Under the pieces are notes generated by a model, which ran no database searches, was not told the DNA's origin, and worked only from the letters and a program-made list of their open reading frames with translations. From Paludibacteraceae bacterium (GTDB taxonomy: Bacteria > Bacteroidota > Bacteroidia > Bacteroidales > Paludibacteraceae), in assembly GCA_017454915.1 (NCBI GenBank), contig JAFTCC010000056.1, positions 105,823 through 169,822 on the forward strand: 64,000 bases of DNA. Reading direction: 5' to 3'. Shown here piece after piece: positions 52,320 to 60,441 of this stretch (its first letter is position 1; each line of letters opens with the position of its first letter). The position numbers and the translations under genes were made by a program.

Positions 52320-53540
52320 TCATTCGTACCTCAATGCATCTATAGGGTCAAGATTGGCAGCTTTTTTTGCAGGGTAATATCCGAAGAATATGCCAGTAAT
52401 GGTGCACACGGCAAAGCTGAGAAGTACAGTCCATGCTTCGATGGCGATGGGCCATTGGACTATTGTTTTAACTGCGTAGCTAAATCCTATTCCGAACGCC
52501 ACACCGATGATGCCGCCTGTTACAGAAATAAGTACAGACTCAATCAGGAACTGCGACAGGATGTCTATTCCCCGCGCTCCGACCGACATTCTTAGGCCTA
52601 TTTCGCGCGTGCGTTCTGTTACTGACACATACATGATGTTCATGATGCCAATACCTCCGACGACGAGTGATATACCTGCTATGCACGCCAGCAAAACTGT
52701 GAGTAGGTCTGTCGTTGTGGTCATCATTGTGGACAACTCTTGCTGCGAGAACACATGGAAATCATCGTCATCACCTTCTGCTATCTTGTGGTTTTTTCTC
52801 AATATTGAGCTAACTTCATCTATTGCCTGCTGCGTGTAGTCTTCTGTCAGTGCGGAGCAGAAAATGCCTTGTAGATATGTTACCGCCTGTATCCTCTTCA
52901 TGACAGTCGTGTATGGCGCGAGGACAATGGCGTCTTGGTCTTGTCCCATAGAGTTGTAGCCTTTTGACTTTAGGGTGCCTATTATGCGGAAAGGTATCTT
53001 GTTGAATCTGATGACCTTGCCAATAGGGTTTTCTCCGCTTGTGAATAGATTGTCGGCTATTGTTTTCCCAATCACGCACACTTTAGCGCTGCTGTTGATT
53101 TCCGTATCGCCGAATATGTCGCCGTCTTCCACCGTGAGTTGTCTGATGGTGAGGTATTCTTGGCTCACGCCGCTTATTGAGCCGGGGTAATTGTTGTTGC
53201 CATAAATGAATTGTCCGCCGCTGCTCGTGTTGGGGCTTGCTGCGGCGATGTAGGTTGAATTTGCTTTAATGTCTTCATAGTCAGCGATTTTGAGTGTCTG
53301 CATAGAAGACGGGTCCTGTCTTACGCCTCCTCTTCGGTCTGCGCCGGGGCTGATCATAATCATGTTGGACCCCATTTCAGCAATTTGGCTCTGTATGCTT
53401 TGTTTTGAGCCTTGGCCTATCGCCAGCATAGTAATCACGGATGCAACGCCTATAATTATGCCAAGCATGGTCAAGAATGCGCGCATCTTGTTGTTGGACA
53501 ACGCGCGCAACGCTATTTTAAGTAAGTTAATCAGCGACAT
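52320..53540 (-). CDS. MacB-type ABC transporter permease
   Basis: The start is placed at 53540 (MSLINLLKIALRALSNNKMRAFLTMLGIIIGVASVITML); the frame extends 9 codons upstream to 53567, but those overlap the -7 element. The 406-residue protein has an N-terminal transmembrane helix, a large periplasmic MacB-PCD domain (about 40-270, IAQGSKQSIQSQIAEMGSNMIMISPG to DDDDFHVFSQQEL) and three C-terminal helices with the FtsX/MacB motifs GIGIMNIMYVSVTERTREIGLRMSVGA and YYPAKKAANLDPIDALRYE. The ATPase and periplasmic adaptor usually encoded beside it are not seen here, so it either uses partners encoded elsewhere or its partner genes are not linked. It may export peptides or lipoprotein-like substrates. 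Confidence 0.9.
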   Translation of the reverse strand: MSLINLLKIALRALSNNKMRAFLTMLGIIIGVASVITMLAIGQGSKQSIQSQIAEMGSNMIMISPGADRRGGVRQDPSSMQTLKIADYEDIKANSTYIAAASPNTSSGGQFIYGNNNYPGSISGVSQEYLTIRQLTVEDGDIFGDTEINSSAKVCVIGKTIADNLFTSGENPIGKVIRFNKIPFRIIGTLKSKGYNSMGQDQDAIVLAPYTTVMKRIQAVTYLQGIFCSALTEDYTQQAIDEVSSILRKNHKIAEGDDDDFHVFSQQELSTMMTTTTDLLTVLLACIAGISLVVGGIGIMNIMYVSVTERTREIGLRMSVGARGIDILSQFLIESVLISVTGGIIGVAFGIGFSYAVKTIVQWPIAIEAWTVLLSFAVCTITGIFFGYYPAKKAANLDPIDALRYE

Positions 53541-53564
53541 TCGGCTTTCTGTTTTTTGAGGTAG

Positions 53565-53596
53565 CAAAAATAGCGTTTTTTTGCCATTTATGCAAA
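53565..53596 (-). promoter_or_regulatory. Promoter of the MacB-like permease gene
   Basis: TTTG (53593-53596), 20-bp spacer, TATTTTTG (53565-53572) on the minus strand, ending 25 bp before the ATG at 53540. Confidence 0.65.
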
Positions 53597-53668
53597 TGGC
53601 GTGTTAGGTTAGGCATGACAAAAGTGAGTGTTTTTTAGCTTTATTGTGTTTATGTGGATAAAAAAACT

Positions 53669-53676
53669 TATATTTG
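53669..53676 (+). promoter_or_regulatory. -7 element of the nucleoside hydrolase fusion gene
   Basis: TATATTTG on the plus strand, 32 bp before the ATG at 53708. A TTG at 53644 lies 22 bp upstream, slightly beyond the usual spacing. Confidence 0.5.
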
Positions 53677-53707
53677 CATTTTGAAAACACACTAAATAAG
53701 TTTAGAC

Positions 53708-55654
53708 ATGAAAAAAACGCATTCCATTATGATTCGCTGCATGCTGTCTGTTGTGGCGGTCGTTGTGTTGTCATTATTCCTTCCATCGTGTAAAACCCAT
53801 TCTGCCGCTCCTAAGCCCATTGCCGTTGCGCCAGCCCCGTTAAGTTTGATACTTGACGCGGATTTCGGCAGTTCGACTGACGACTTGTTTGCGCTGATGA
53901 TGCTCCATCATTATATTGACGCAGGTAAGGTTGACCTCAAGGGCATAATTGTAGACCGTGAGGGTGAGAAAAACGCCCGCTTGGTTAGTGCTTTCAACCG
54001 CTATTACGGGCATCCGGGGATACCCATCGGCGTGGAGCGCAATGGCGTCAAGAATCCTCGCTGCTTCATTCCTTATAGCGGTATTGTGGACCTCAAGTCG
54101 CCCGATGGGTCGCCTTTGTTTGAACACGATGCGGATGTTGCTCAAATGCCAGACGGCTATAAACTTTATAGGCAATTGCTCAGCCGTGCCAAAGACAAGT
54201 CTGTAGTAGTTGTTGCTATAGGTTTCGTAACGACACTTGCCGAGCTGTTTGAGTCCGGTGCGGACGAATACTCAAGCCTCAATGGAGTTGACCTATTCGC
54301 CCAGAAAGTCAAGTCAGTATATATTCAAGCTGGACGCTTTGAGGCCGGCGACAGTTTGAGCGGCTATAATATGCGTGTGGCTTCCAAGCAGTCTGCAGTG
54401 TTCTACAGCAAACTTCCCCGCAACGTTGATATCATTATGTCTCCGAGCAATATAGGCGATATGATGGACTATAAGCCGTCGGATGTGCTGGTTGACCTCT
54501 CCAACACTAATTACAATCCCATTAAGGCAGTTTACACTTATTATAGTTGTGACACGGGGCAGCGCATGTGGGACACTAACTGTCTCGTTAACGCCGTTGA
54601 GGGTGACAAGTCCTACAATATGTCTCCTCGCGGGTGGGTAACCTTTGTTGACAAGGGTGAAGAGTCGCTCATGCTGTTTAAGCCTGACCCCAGCGGCAAT
54701 GCGCGTTATCAACTGCCTGGTGATACATATTTTGCCCAAAATAAGCTGATGGACATCCGTAGGCACAACCGCATCACCAACTATCCTTCTACATATACGA
54801 TTGAAGCCCCGCAACCACAACTCACAGGCGATAATGCCTACCAGTGGGCAAAGCAGCGCATAAGCCAGCTCTGTGATAAGTATTTAGGCAGCGCAGGCAA
54901 CAAATTAGACCCCGACGACGTTAGGATGCTGTTCCGTCCACTCGGCTACACTGGCCCCAACTGGCATGATTATGCCAAGGCCGAGCAGTTCGTGGTGGAC
55001 AGCATTTTCTCGCGTATGATGGAGAAAGCGCTTCGGGCTGGCAAAAAGGATATAGTTATTGTAACGGGTACTCCGGCGTGCGGCAAGACCACAGCCGTCA
55101 ATGCTCTCAATTTCAAGCGATCCGGCCTCATTTATGACGCCGCCCTCACCGAGCCTAACCAGCTTGAAAGCGTCATCGTAAAAGCGAAAAAAGCCGGAAT
55201 GGAAAAAATCACTATAGTGCCGGTTTATAATGATGTGCTGACGTGTTATAAGAATGCGCTCAATCGTGGTAACTCGACGTGGCGTTACACGGCTCTGGAC
55301 TATTTGGTTTATTCCTTCAGGTGCCATATCGGCAAACTTGCTTCTATTCATTCCCAGTTTCCCGACATAGAAATCCTTCCGGTTGATTGTTCTCACAACA
55401 GCGGTGTAAACCGTGTGTCTTATGAGGACGCGCTTAAGTGGGATTATGCCGTTAACGACGATGAGCTAAATGCTCTTTTCGCATTTGCCCTTGAGCAACT
55501 CAACAGCGGCAGCATAGAGGCCAGTTCTGTGTATCCTGCGATAGGTGACGTGCTCTCAATATCGGGTTTGTCAGAAAAAACACTGCCTCTTGCCCATCAG
55601 ATAGACTACCGGGTTCGCGCCATCATGGACGAGTATAAACTTTCGCGCTGGTAA
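53708..55654 (+). CDS. Lipoprotein fusion: inosine-uridine nucleoside hydrolase domain plus P-loop kinase domain
   Basis: This 648-residue protein has a lipoprotein-type N-terminus (MKKTHSIMIRCMLSVVAVVVLSLFLPSCK, lipobox LPSC). Residues about 45-350 match the IU-nucleoside hydrolase fold: the Ca2+/substrate Asp cluster in LILDADFGSSTDDLFALMML, then GIIVDREG, and later AGRFEAGDSLSGYNMRVA and MWDTNCLVNAVEGD. The family cleaves the N-glycosidic bond of nucleosides. Residues about 440-610 form a P-loop domain with Walker A GTPACGKTTA (454-463), then GLIYDAALTEPNQLESVIVKAKKAGMEKITIVPVYNDVLTCYKNALNRG, a pattern close to zeta-toxin/AAA_33-like kinases. Both domains look intact. A P-loop kinase in an exported lipoprotein is odd because ATP is scarce outside the cytoplasm. 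A strong bidirectional terminator follows the gene. Confidence 0.75.
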   Translation: MKKTHSIMIRCMLSVVAVVVLSLFLPSCKTHSAAPKPIAVAPAPLSLILDADFGSSTDDLFALMMLHHYIDAGKVDLKGIIVDREGEKNARLVSAFNRYYGHPGIPIGVERNGVKNPRCFIPYSGIVDLKSPDGSPLFEHDADVAQMPDGYKLYRQLLSRAKDKSVVVVAIGFVTTLAELFESGADEYSSLNGVDLFAQKVKSVYIQAGRFEAGDSLSGYNMRVASKQSAVFYSKLPRNVDIIMSPSNIGDMMDYKPSDVLVDLSNTNYNPIKAVYTYYSCDTGQRMWDTNCLVNAVEGDKSYNMSPRGWVTFVDKGEESLMLFKPDPSGNARYQLPGDTYFAQNKLMDIRRHNRITNYPSTYTIEAPQPQLTGDNAYQWAKQRISQLCDKYLGSAGNKLDPDDVRMLFRPLGYTGPNWHDYAKAEQFVVDSIFSRMMEKALRAGKKDIVIVTGTPACGKTTAVNALNFKRSGLIYDAALTEPNQLESVIVKAKKAGMEKITIVPVYNDVLTCYKNALNRGNSTWRYTALDYLVYSFRCHIGKLASIHSQFPDIEILPVDCSHNSGVNRVSYEDALKWDYAVNDDELNALFAFALEQLNSGSIEASSVYPAIGDVLSISGLSEKTLPLAHQIDYRVRAIMDEYKLSRW

Positions 55655-55725
55655 GACCGGGCAGGTGTCGTGTAAACCCCATGCAGCCCAAGCGCTTGCC
55701 TGATTATTCAGCAAACTAAAGTACA

Positions 55726-55776
55726 AAAGCAAAACGTGTGTGAATGATGTCACATCGCCCACACACGTTTTGCTTT
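55726..55776. terminator. Bidirectional terminator
   Basis: AAAGCAAAACGTGTGTG (55726-55742) pairs perfectly with CACACACGTTTTGCTTT (55760-55776), a 17-bp stem with a 17-nt loop, followed by a T-run on the plus strand. It separates the convergent fusion lipoprotein gene and the NTF2-like gene. Confidence 0.9.
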
Positions 55777-55788
55777 GTTTTTATTGCT

Positions 55789-56172
55789 CTACTTGGTGAT
55801 GGTGTTAGAGTTTTGGTTGTAAGCCTTTGCAACGCATTTCCATTCTCCGTTAATTTTAAGCAGCAATAGCACGTCAGTGAAGTCAATTGAGCCTCCCCAG
55901 CCTTCTTCGAGCACTCGCACGACCGCAAGTGTCTCTTCCAGCTCAAGCACGTCAATACGTGTTTTAAACTTTTCACCAGCTCCAACGCTGTCCACGTTGT
56001 GATAGAATTGCTCAATAGACCCGCGCTCGAATTTTCCATTGAGAAAACCGAACAGGCAAGCGTCATCGGTAAATAACTCTTTTGCATATTTGCTGTTACC
56101 TTCAGCCACGCTTCGGGTGAATTTTTCAGCAGCCTCAACAACTGCATCATAATCTGAAATAGGTGCTCTCAT
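55789..56172 (-). CDS. NTF2-like/lumazine-binding-2-type small protein
   Basis: This 127-residue protein fits the SnoaL/NTF2-like fold: DAVVEAAEKFTRSVAEGNSKYAKELFTDDACLFGFLNGKFERGSIEQFYHNVD, then GSIDFTDVLLLLKINGEWKCVAKAYNQ. The central WGGSIDFTDVLLLLKINGEWKCVAKA is typical of the putative lumazine-binding (PF12893-like) group. It has no signal peptide and its role is unclear; members bind small hydrophobic or aromatic molecules or act in stress responses. It is divergent from the HxlR regulator gene and shares its 154-bp upstream region, so it is a likely target of that regulator. Confidence 0.8.
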   Translation of the reverse strand: MRAPISDYDAVVEAAEKFTRSVAEGNSKYAKELFTDDACLFGFLNGKFERGSIEQFYHNVDSVGAGEKFKTRIDVLELEETLAVVRVLEEGWGGSIDFTDVLLLLKINGEWKCVAKAYNQNSNTITK

Positions 56173-56198
56173 TGTTTATGTTGTTTTTAGTTATATTG

Positions 56199-56206
56199 CA
56201 AAATTA
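56199..56206 (-). promoter_or_regulatory. -7 element of the NTF2-like gene
   Basis: TAATTTTG on the minus strand, 27 bp before the ATG at 56172. Confidence 0.5.
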
Positions 56207-56229
56207 CTAATATATTCATGATATCACAA

Positions 56230-56271
56230 GTACTGATAAATTATTCATATACTGAAAATTTTAGCCAGTAC
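56230..56271. promoter_or_regulatory. Possible HxlR operator region
   Basis: GTACTG (56230-56235) and CAGTAC (56266-56271) form an inverted pair around 30 bp, with a further TACTG between them. The sites lie between the two divergent -7 elements, where an HxlR-type factor could bind. Confidence 0.35.
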
Positions 56272-56296
56272 ATTTTCATAATCAAATAAGTTTCGC

Positions 56297-56304
56297 TAAA
56301 TTTG
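56297..56304 (+). promoter_or_regulatory. -7 element of the HxlR regulator gene
   Basis: TAAATTTG on the plus strand, 23 bp before the ATG at 56327. Confidence 0.5.
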
Positions 56305-56326
56305 CGTACTAATCATATCTTATCTT

Positions 56327-56674
56327 ATGTACCAGCGAAAAATACCTATAGATTTGGATTGTCCGCTTCGGCTGACAATCAGTCTGATTGATTCCAAATG
56401 GAAGTCATGTATTCTTGACGAGTTGCGGCATAGACCGATGCGTCCGAGTGAATTACACAAGGCGTTGCCAGAGGCGGCCCCTCGGGTTTTGGATATGCAA
56501 CTCAAGGAATTGGTTGATGACGGTTTGGTCGTTAAGACGATTTATCCTGAATTGCCGCCCCGCAGCGAGTACTCAATTTCTGCGTTGGGTTCCTCTTTGG
56601 TGCCAATAATAGACGCGATGATGGAGTGGGGCAAAGAGCATAAAGAATTGTTTGAAAAAAAATATCAATTATGA
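56327..56674 (+). CDS. HxlR-family winged-helix regulator
   Basis: This 115-residue protein is a typical HxlR factor: DCPLRLTISLIDSKWKSCILDELRHRPMRPSELHKALPEAAPRVLDMQLKELVDDGLV with the signature of an N-terminal C/SP motif, a helix-turn-helix and a wing (PPRSEYSISALGSSL). HxlR factors respond to electrophiles such as quinones and aldehydes, often through the conserved N-terminal Cys, here Cys12. The gene is divergent from the NTF2-like gene, and its stop overlaps the carbonic anhydrase ATG as ATGA, so it may control both neighbours. Confidence 0.92.
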   Translation: MYQRKIPIDLDCPLRLTISLIDSKWKSCILDELRHRPMRPSELHKALPEAAPRVLDMQLKELVDDGLVVKTIYPELPPRSEYSISALGSSLVPIIDAMMEWGKEHKELFEKKYQL

Positions 56675-57213
56675 TAGACCAAATTATTGATTATAATCGT
56701 TCTTTTGTAGCACGTGAAGGCTATGCGCCTTATGTTACAGACAAGTATCCCGCCAAAAAACTGGCGGTGCAGACATGTATGGACACGCGTCTTACCGAAT
56801 TGCTTCCTGCTGCTCTCGGACTGAAAAACGGTGATGCGAAGATTATCAAGAACGCTGGCGGATTGATTCTCTCACCGTTTGATTCAGCCATGCGTAGCCT
56901 CATAGTTGCAATCTATGAGTTGGGCGTGGAGGAAGTGATGGTGGTTGCGCACAGCCAATGCGGCGCGTGCCACATGAGTTTTAGCCATTTCCGCCATGCG
57001 ATGAAAGAGCGTGGCATCAAGGATGAAACGTTAGAAGTTATAAGCAAGTGTGGAATGGACCTTAACCTTTGGCTCGAGGGGTTTCACGACACCGAAACGT
57101 CGGTGCGCAATACCGTCAGGACCATTCAGGCTCATCCGCTTGTGCCAAAGGACATCACAGTCAGAGGCTTCATCATAGACTCTGTTACAGGTGAATTGAG
57201 CGAGGTGGCATGA
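56671..57213 (+). CDS. Beta-class carbonic anhydrase
   Basis: This 180-residue enzyme carries the zinc ligands and catalytic dyad of beta-carbonic anhydrases: Cys36, Asp38 and Arg40 in QTCMDTRL, and His94 and Cys97 in AHSQCGAC. NAGGLILSPFDS lies in the expected place. It hydrates CO2 to bicarbonate in the cytoplasm. Its start overlaps the HxlR stop by 4 bp, so it is under the same transcript. At 180 residues it belongs to the short (about 180-220) type. Control by an HxlR factor is unusual and may reflect a stress-linked role. Confidence 0.95.
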   Translation: MIDQIIDYNRSFVAREGYAPYVTDKYPAKKLAVQTCMDTRLTELLPAALGLKNGDAKIIKNAGGLILSPFDSAMRSLIVAIYELGVEEVMVVAHSQCGACHMSFSHFRHAMKERGIKDETLEVISKCGMDLNLWLEGFHDTETSVRNTVRTIQAHPLVPKDITVRGFIIDSVTGELSEVA

Positions 57214-57247
57214 TTATTCATGTTATGCATAAAACGAACAGGTTTTT

Positions 57248-57718
57248 ATGAAAAAGTTTGTGATTCACATCATAGTGGCTTTGTTGTTTTTGGCAGTTAT
57301 AGCCGTGTTGTATGCAGTCATTAACAAGACTGGTGGTCCAGGGATTTATGTTGTACATGACAGCTGTGTTCAGCGCTCTGTTCCTGACTCACTCACGGGC
57401 TTGTGGCACGTGGTTGCGTTTGACACACTGCTACTTACGAAAGACACCATCACATGCCCGACAATCACTTTCACAGATGATGCGGTATTAACCGCAACGG
57501 CGGGTTGCAACGGAATGGGCGGTCGTTATGAGTATTCAGACGGGCAGCTCATCATAGTCGATGGAATGTGCCAGACGGAGATGTGGTGCGATAATGAGTT
57601 AATAATGCGCAACGAGCGGCTGCTCTCATATACGCTCCATGACACGCTTGCCGTATATGCCCTTCAGCCAGACACGATAATGGTTAAGGGTGTTCATTCG
57701 CTGAAAATGGTGAAATGA
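57248..57718 (+). CDS. META-domain protein with N-terminal membrane anchor
   Basis: This 156-residue protein starts with one transmembrane helix (KKFVIHIIVALLFLAVIAVLYAVI). The soluble part fits the META/HslJ fold: LTGLWHVVAFDTLLLT, then ITFTDDAVLTATAGCNGMGGRYEYSDGQLIIVDGMCQTEMWCDNELIMRNERLLS. The GCNGxGG motif is the family's hallmark. HslJ is heat-induced and associated with novobiocin resistance in E. coli, but the function in general is unclear. It lies 34 bp after the carbonic anhydrase gene in the same direction. Confidence 0.85.
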   Translation: MKKFVIHIIVALLFLAVIAVLYAVINKTGGPGIYVVHDSCVQRSVPDSLTGLWHVVAFDTLLLTKDTITCPTITFTDDAVLTATAGCNGMGGRYEYSDGQLIIVDGMCQTEMWCDNELIMRNERLLSYTLHDTLAVYALQPDTIMVKGVHSLKMVK

Positions 57719-57780
57719 ATGTCTGCATTAGCCATACGTGACAATCCATAAATCAAATAGTTACAGAAAATTGTGTTACA

Positions 57781-58245
57781 ATGAAAATTCGCAAAGCCAC
57801 CATATCAGATGTTCCTCGCCTTATTGACTTGCTTCATCAGGTTAACATGGTTCACCATCGTTTGCGTCCCGACTTGTTTAAGCCAAACACTACCAAATAT
57901 AGCGAAACGGACCTATGCGATCTTCTCATGTCAGACACAAGTCCAATCTTCGTTTATGAAGACGTTAGGGTAGTCGGATATGCCTTTTGCAGCTTGCGGG
58001 AAGTCTCCAACGATATGTTGCTTAATGACAACAAAACCCTATATGTTGACGACTTGTGTGTGGATGAATCTGTGCGTGGCGCGCACGTCGGTAAGGCTTT
58101 GTTTGATCATGTGCGCCAATATGCTCACGCTGTAGGCTGCAGCTCAATAACGCTCAATGTGTGGGCTGGCAACGAGGCGGCAATAGCGTTCTACGAGAAG
58201 ATGGGGATGCATGTTAAAAAAACGGAAATGGAATACTTATTATGA
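57781..58245 (+). CDS. GNAT-family N-acetyltransferase
   Basis: This 154-residue protein has the GNAT fold with the acetyl-CoA loop VDESVRGAHVGKALFDHV (motif A; GAHVGKA is the R/Q-x-x-G-x-G/A-type segment). NVWAGNEAAIAFYEKMGMHVKKTEMEYLL is a typical C-terminal motif B. Substrate is unknown. It resembles RimI-like small-molecule acetyltransferases. It lies 62 bp after the META gene in the same direction. Confidence 0.9.
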   Translation: MKIRKATISDVPRLIDLLHQVNMVHHRLRPDLFKPNTTKYSETDLCDLLMSDTSPIFVYEDVRVVGYAFCSLREVSNDMLLNDNKTLYVDDLCVDESVRGAHVGKALFDHVRQYAHAVGCSSITLNVWAGNEAAIAFYEKMGMHVKKTEMEYLL

Positions 58246-58283
58246 ATCATATCTTTAATGAACAGGTATGATGATTTGACAAA

Positions 58284-58985
58284 ATGAGAACAGAAAGTGA
58301 AATAGCAGGTAAACGGTGTATAATTTATGCCGATGATCGGCCCGGGCTAATGTTAGTTCAGCCAACCGGTGAGCATGAGATTGCGATGCTTGATGATGAG
58401 TTAGACGCTATCCGCCGTGATGTCAGCATACCATTTGTGTTTGTGGGCTTTGAGATTGACGACTGGGAACTGGAGCTGATGCCGTTTCATGATGAGTTTG
58501 TGTCAAAGCGTCCTGAGGTCGGAGTGCATTCAGACGACACCTTGCGTTATTTGACAGATGGGTTAGTGCCTTATTTTCAGAAGTATTATGGCAGTCTGCC
58601 TATAGTGCTTGGCGGCTATTCGTTGGCAGGATTGTTTTCGTTGTGGGCTTGCACTCGAGCAGACATGTTTGCTTCTGTGGCGGCATGCTCTCCGTCCCTA
58701 TGGGTCAATGGTTGGGTAGCATACGCAGAACGGCATCCTGTTTTTGCCGAGAGCGTTTATCTCAGTTTGGGTGACAGAGAAGAACGCACCCGCAATCAGC
58801 GATTAGCAGTAGTTGGCGACTGCCTGCGTGCGGAATATGCGCTTTTGCAGCAGCAACTTGGCGAGGCTCGTAGCATGCTTGCGTGGGAGCAGGGCGGACA
58901 TTTCAATACTCCGCATCTGCGTCTTGCGCGTGGTTTTGCTTGGTGCGCTAATTTTGCCCGACATGTGGTACCTAATGCTTATTAA
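58284..58985 (+). CDS. Alpha/beta-hydrolase, esterase-like
   Basis: This 233-residue protein has the nucleophile elbow GGYSLAGLF with Ser113, a probable acid in a later strand, and the catalytic His206 in WEQGGHFNTPHLR. These and PSLWVNGWVAYAERHP fit esterase-D/Fes-like hydrolases. The N-terminal strand order (KRCIIYADDRPGLMLVQPTGE) agrees with the fold. It has no signal peptide. It follows the acetyltransferase gene by 38 bp. Confidence 0.85.
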   Translation: MRTESEIAGKRCIIYADDRPGLMLVQPTGEHEIAMLDDELDAIRRDVSIPFVFVGFEIDDWELELMPFHDEFVSKRPEVGVHSDDTLRYLTDGLVPYFQKYYGSLPIVLGGYSLAGLFSLWACTRADMFASVAACSPSLWVNGWVAYAERHPVFAESVYLSLGDREERTRNQRLAVVGDCLRAEYALLQQQLGEARSMLAWEQGGHFNTPHLRLARGFAWCANFARHVVPNAY

Positions 58986-59045
58986 CTTTTTAGCGATAGA
59001 AAGGCGTGATAATAACATCAGAAGTTTTGTCTATATAAACATGCA

Positions 59046-59945
59046 ATGAGTATAGCAATCAAGGAAATCAATGTTAAAGAAATAATGACAAAAACGAACC
59101 TGCCGGTTTCGGATTTTGCCGTCAATCCTTATACAGGCTGTTACCATGCCTGCAAGTATTGTTACGCATCGTTTATGAAGCGTTTCACTAATCATCCAGA
59201 GCCGTGGGGTGATTTTATTGATGTGAAGAATTGGCCCCCTATCTGCAATCATGGTCAGTATGCGGGTAAAGAGGCTTTCTTTAGTTCAGTTACTGACCCT
59301 TATCAGCCTCACGAGGCGCGTTTCAAACGCACACGTTCTGTTTTAGAGCAACTGCAAGGCACAGGTATCAAACTCAGTATTTCTACCAAATCTGACCTTA
59401 TTCTTCGTGATTTGGATATAATTAAAACGTTCCCGCAGGCGCGTGTCAGTTGGTCAATTAACACGCTTGACGAAGATTTTCGTTCTGAGATGGATCGTGC
59501 TGTCAGTATTGAGCGGCGTTTGGAGGCGATGCGTCAGTTTTATGAGGCAGGTATAGACACCACGTGCTTTATATCGCCAATATTTCCTGGTATAACAAAT
59601 GTTGAAGCAATCATAGAGCGCGTGAAACGCCAGTGCAATCTCGTGTGGCTTGAGAACTTGAACCTTCGTGGTGACTACCGGGGACGAATTTTCAGCTGTA
59701 TACATGAACACCATCCCGAGTTGGATAACCTCTATCGCCAGATTTACACAAAGAAAGACCTTACCTATTGGAGCGAGTTGGACGGTCAGCTGCGCGCCTA
59801 CTGCGAGGCAAATGGTTTCCGCTACTTCCGCAATGATGATACAACTCGTGCTAAGCATGGCGAATTGCCGGTTGTGGTTAATTATTTCTATCATGAAACA
59901 ATAGTAAAATCAGCACAAAAGAAAAATGAAAAAACAAAAAATTGA
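59046..59945 (+). CDS. Radical SAM protein, 'mobile pair protein B' type (SPL-like)
   Basis: This 299-residue protein has the radical SAM cluster motif CxxxCxxC (Cys32, Cys36, Cys39 in CYHACKYC) in a context, NPYTGCYHACKYCYASFMKRFTNHPEPWG, that I know from the SPL/Rv2578c-type 'radical SAM mobile pair protein B'. Other family segments are SVTDPYQPHEARFKRTRSVLEQLQG, ISTKSDLILRDLDII and CNLVWLENLNLRGDYRG. The enzyme reduces SAM to a 5'-deoxyadenosyl radical; the substrate is unknown. In known settings the gene is paired with a second radical SAM gene; none is seen here. Its 3' end overlaps the flavin reductase gene by 20 bp. Confidence 0.9.
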   Translation: MSIAIKEINVKEIMTKTNLPVSDFAVNPYTGCYHACKYCYASFMKRFTNHPEPWGDFIDVKNWPPICNHGQYAGKEAFFSSVTDPYQPHEARFKRTRSVLEQLQGTGIKLSISTKSDLILRDLDIIKTFPQARVSWSINTLDEDFRSEMDRAVSIERRLEAMRQFYEAGIDTTCFISPIFPGITNVEAIIERVKRQCNLVWLENLNLRGDYRGRIFSCIHEHHPELDNLYRQIYTKKDLTYWSELDGQLRAYCEANGFRYFRNDDTTRAKHGELPVVVNYFYHETIVKSAQKKNEKTKN

Positions 59946-60441
59946 CATCTTCAGGTGCGCAGGTGACATAATAAGCGCTTTGCGCCCGGGCATACTTATA
60001 ACTACCAAAGTTGGTGACAAATTAAACTCCATGACCATAGGGTGGGGCACGCTTGGTGTGGTGTGGGAGAAGCCTATTTTCATTGCATACGTTCGCACGT
60101 GCCGTTTCACTCATGAGATGCTGCATGGTAATGGCGAGTTCACGATTAATGTGCCAGTGGGCGATTTTCCGCGTAAGGCATTGGGCTTTCTTGGCAGCAA
60201 GTCTGGCAGGGATATGGACAAGATTTCCGCTGCAGGATTGACGCCCGTTGAGCCTAACGTCATAGGCGTGCCAGGTCTGAAAGAGTTCCCGCTGACTCTT
60301 GAATGCCGTGTGATATACAGGCAGACACAAGATGAGGCATTGTTGGGCGATGAAGAAAAGAGCCAGTTTTATAGTGTAGAGAAAGGTCCGCATACCGCTT
60401 TCTACGGTGAGATAGTGGATGCGTATTTGATAGAAGAATAA
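59926..60441 (+). CDS. Flavin-reductase-family protein (DIM6/NTAB type)
   Basis: This 171-residue protein has the split-barrel FMN-binding fold: RPGILITTKVGDKLNSMTIGWGTLGVVWEKPIFIAYVRTCRFTHEMLHGNGEFTINVP and GFLGSKSGRDMDKI. Members bind FMN and reduce flavins or small substrates with NAD(P)H. The 20-bp overlap with the radical SAM gene and the TAATG link to the next gene mean all three are translated together, so it could supply electrons to the radical SAM enzyme, which is inference only. Confidence 0.9.
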   Translation: MKKQKIDIFRCAGDIISALRPGILITTKVGDKLNSMTIGWGTLGVVWEKPIFIAYVRTCRFTHEMLHGNGEFTINVPVGDFPRKALGFLGSKSGRDMDKISAAGLTPVEPNVIGVPGLKEFPLTLECRVIYRQTQDEALLGDEEKSQFYSVEKGPHTAFYGEIVDAYLIEE

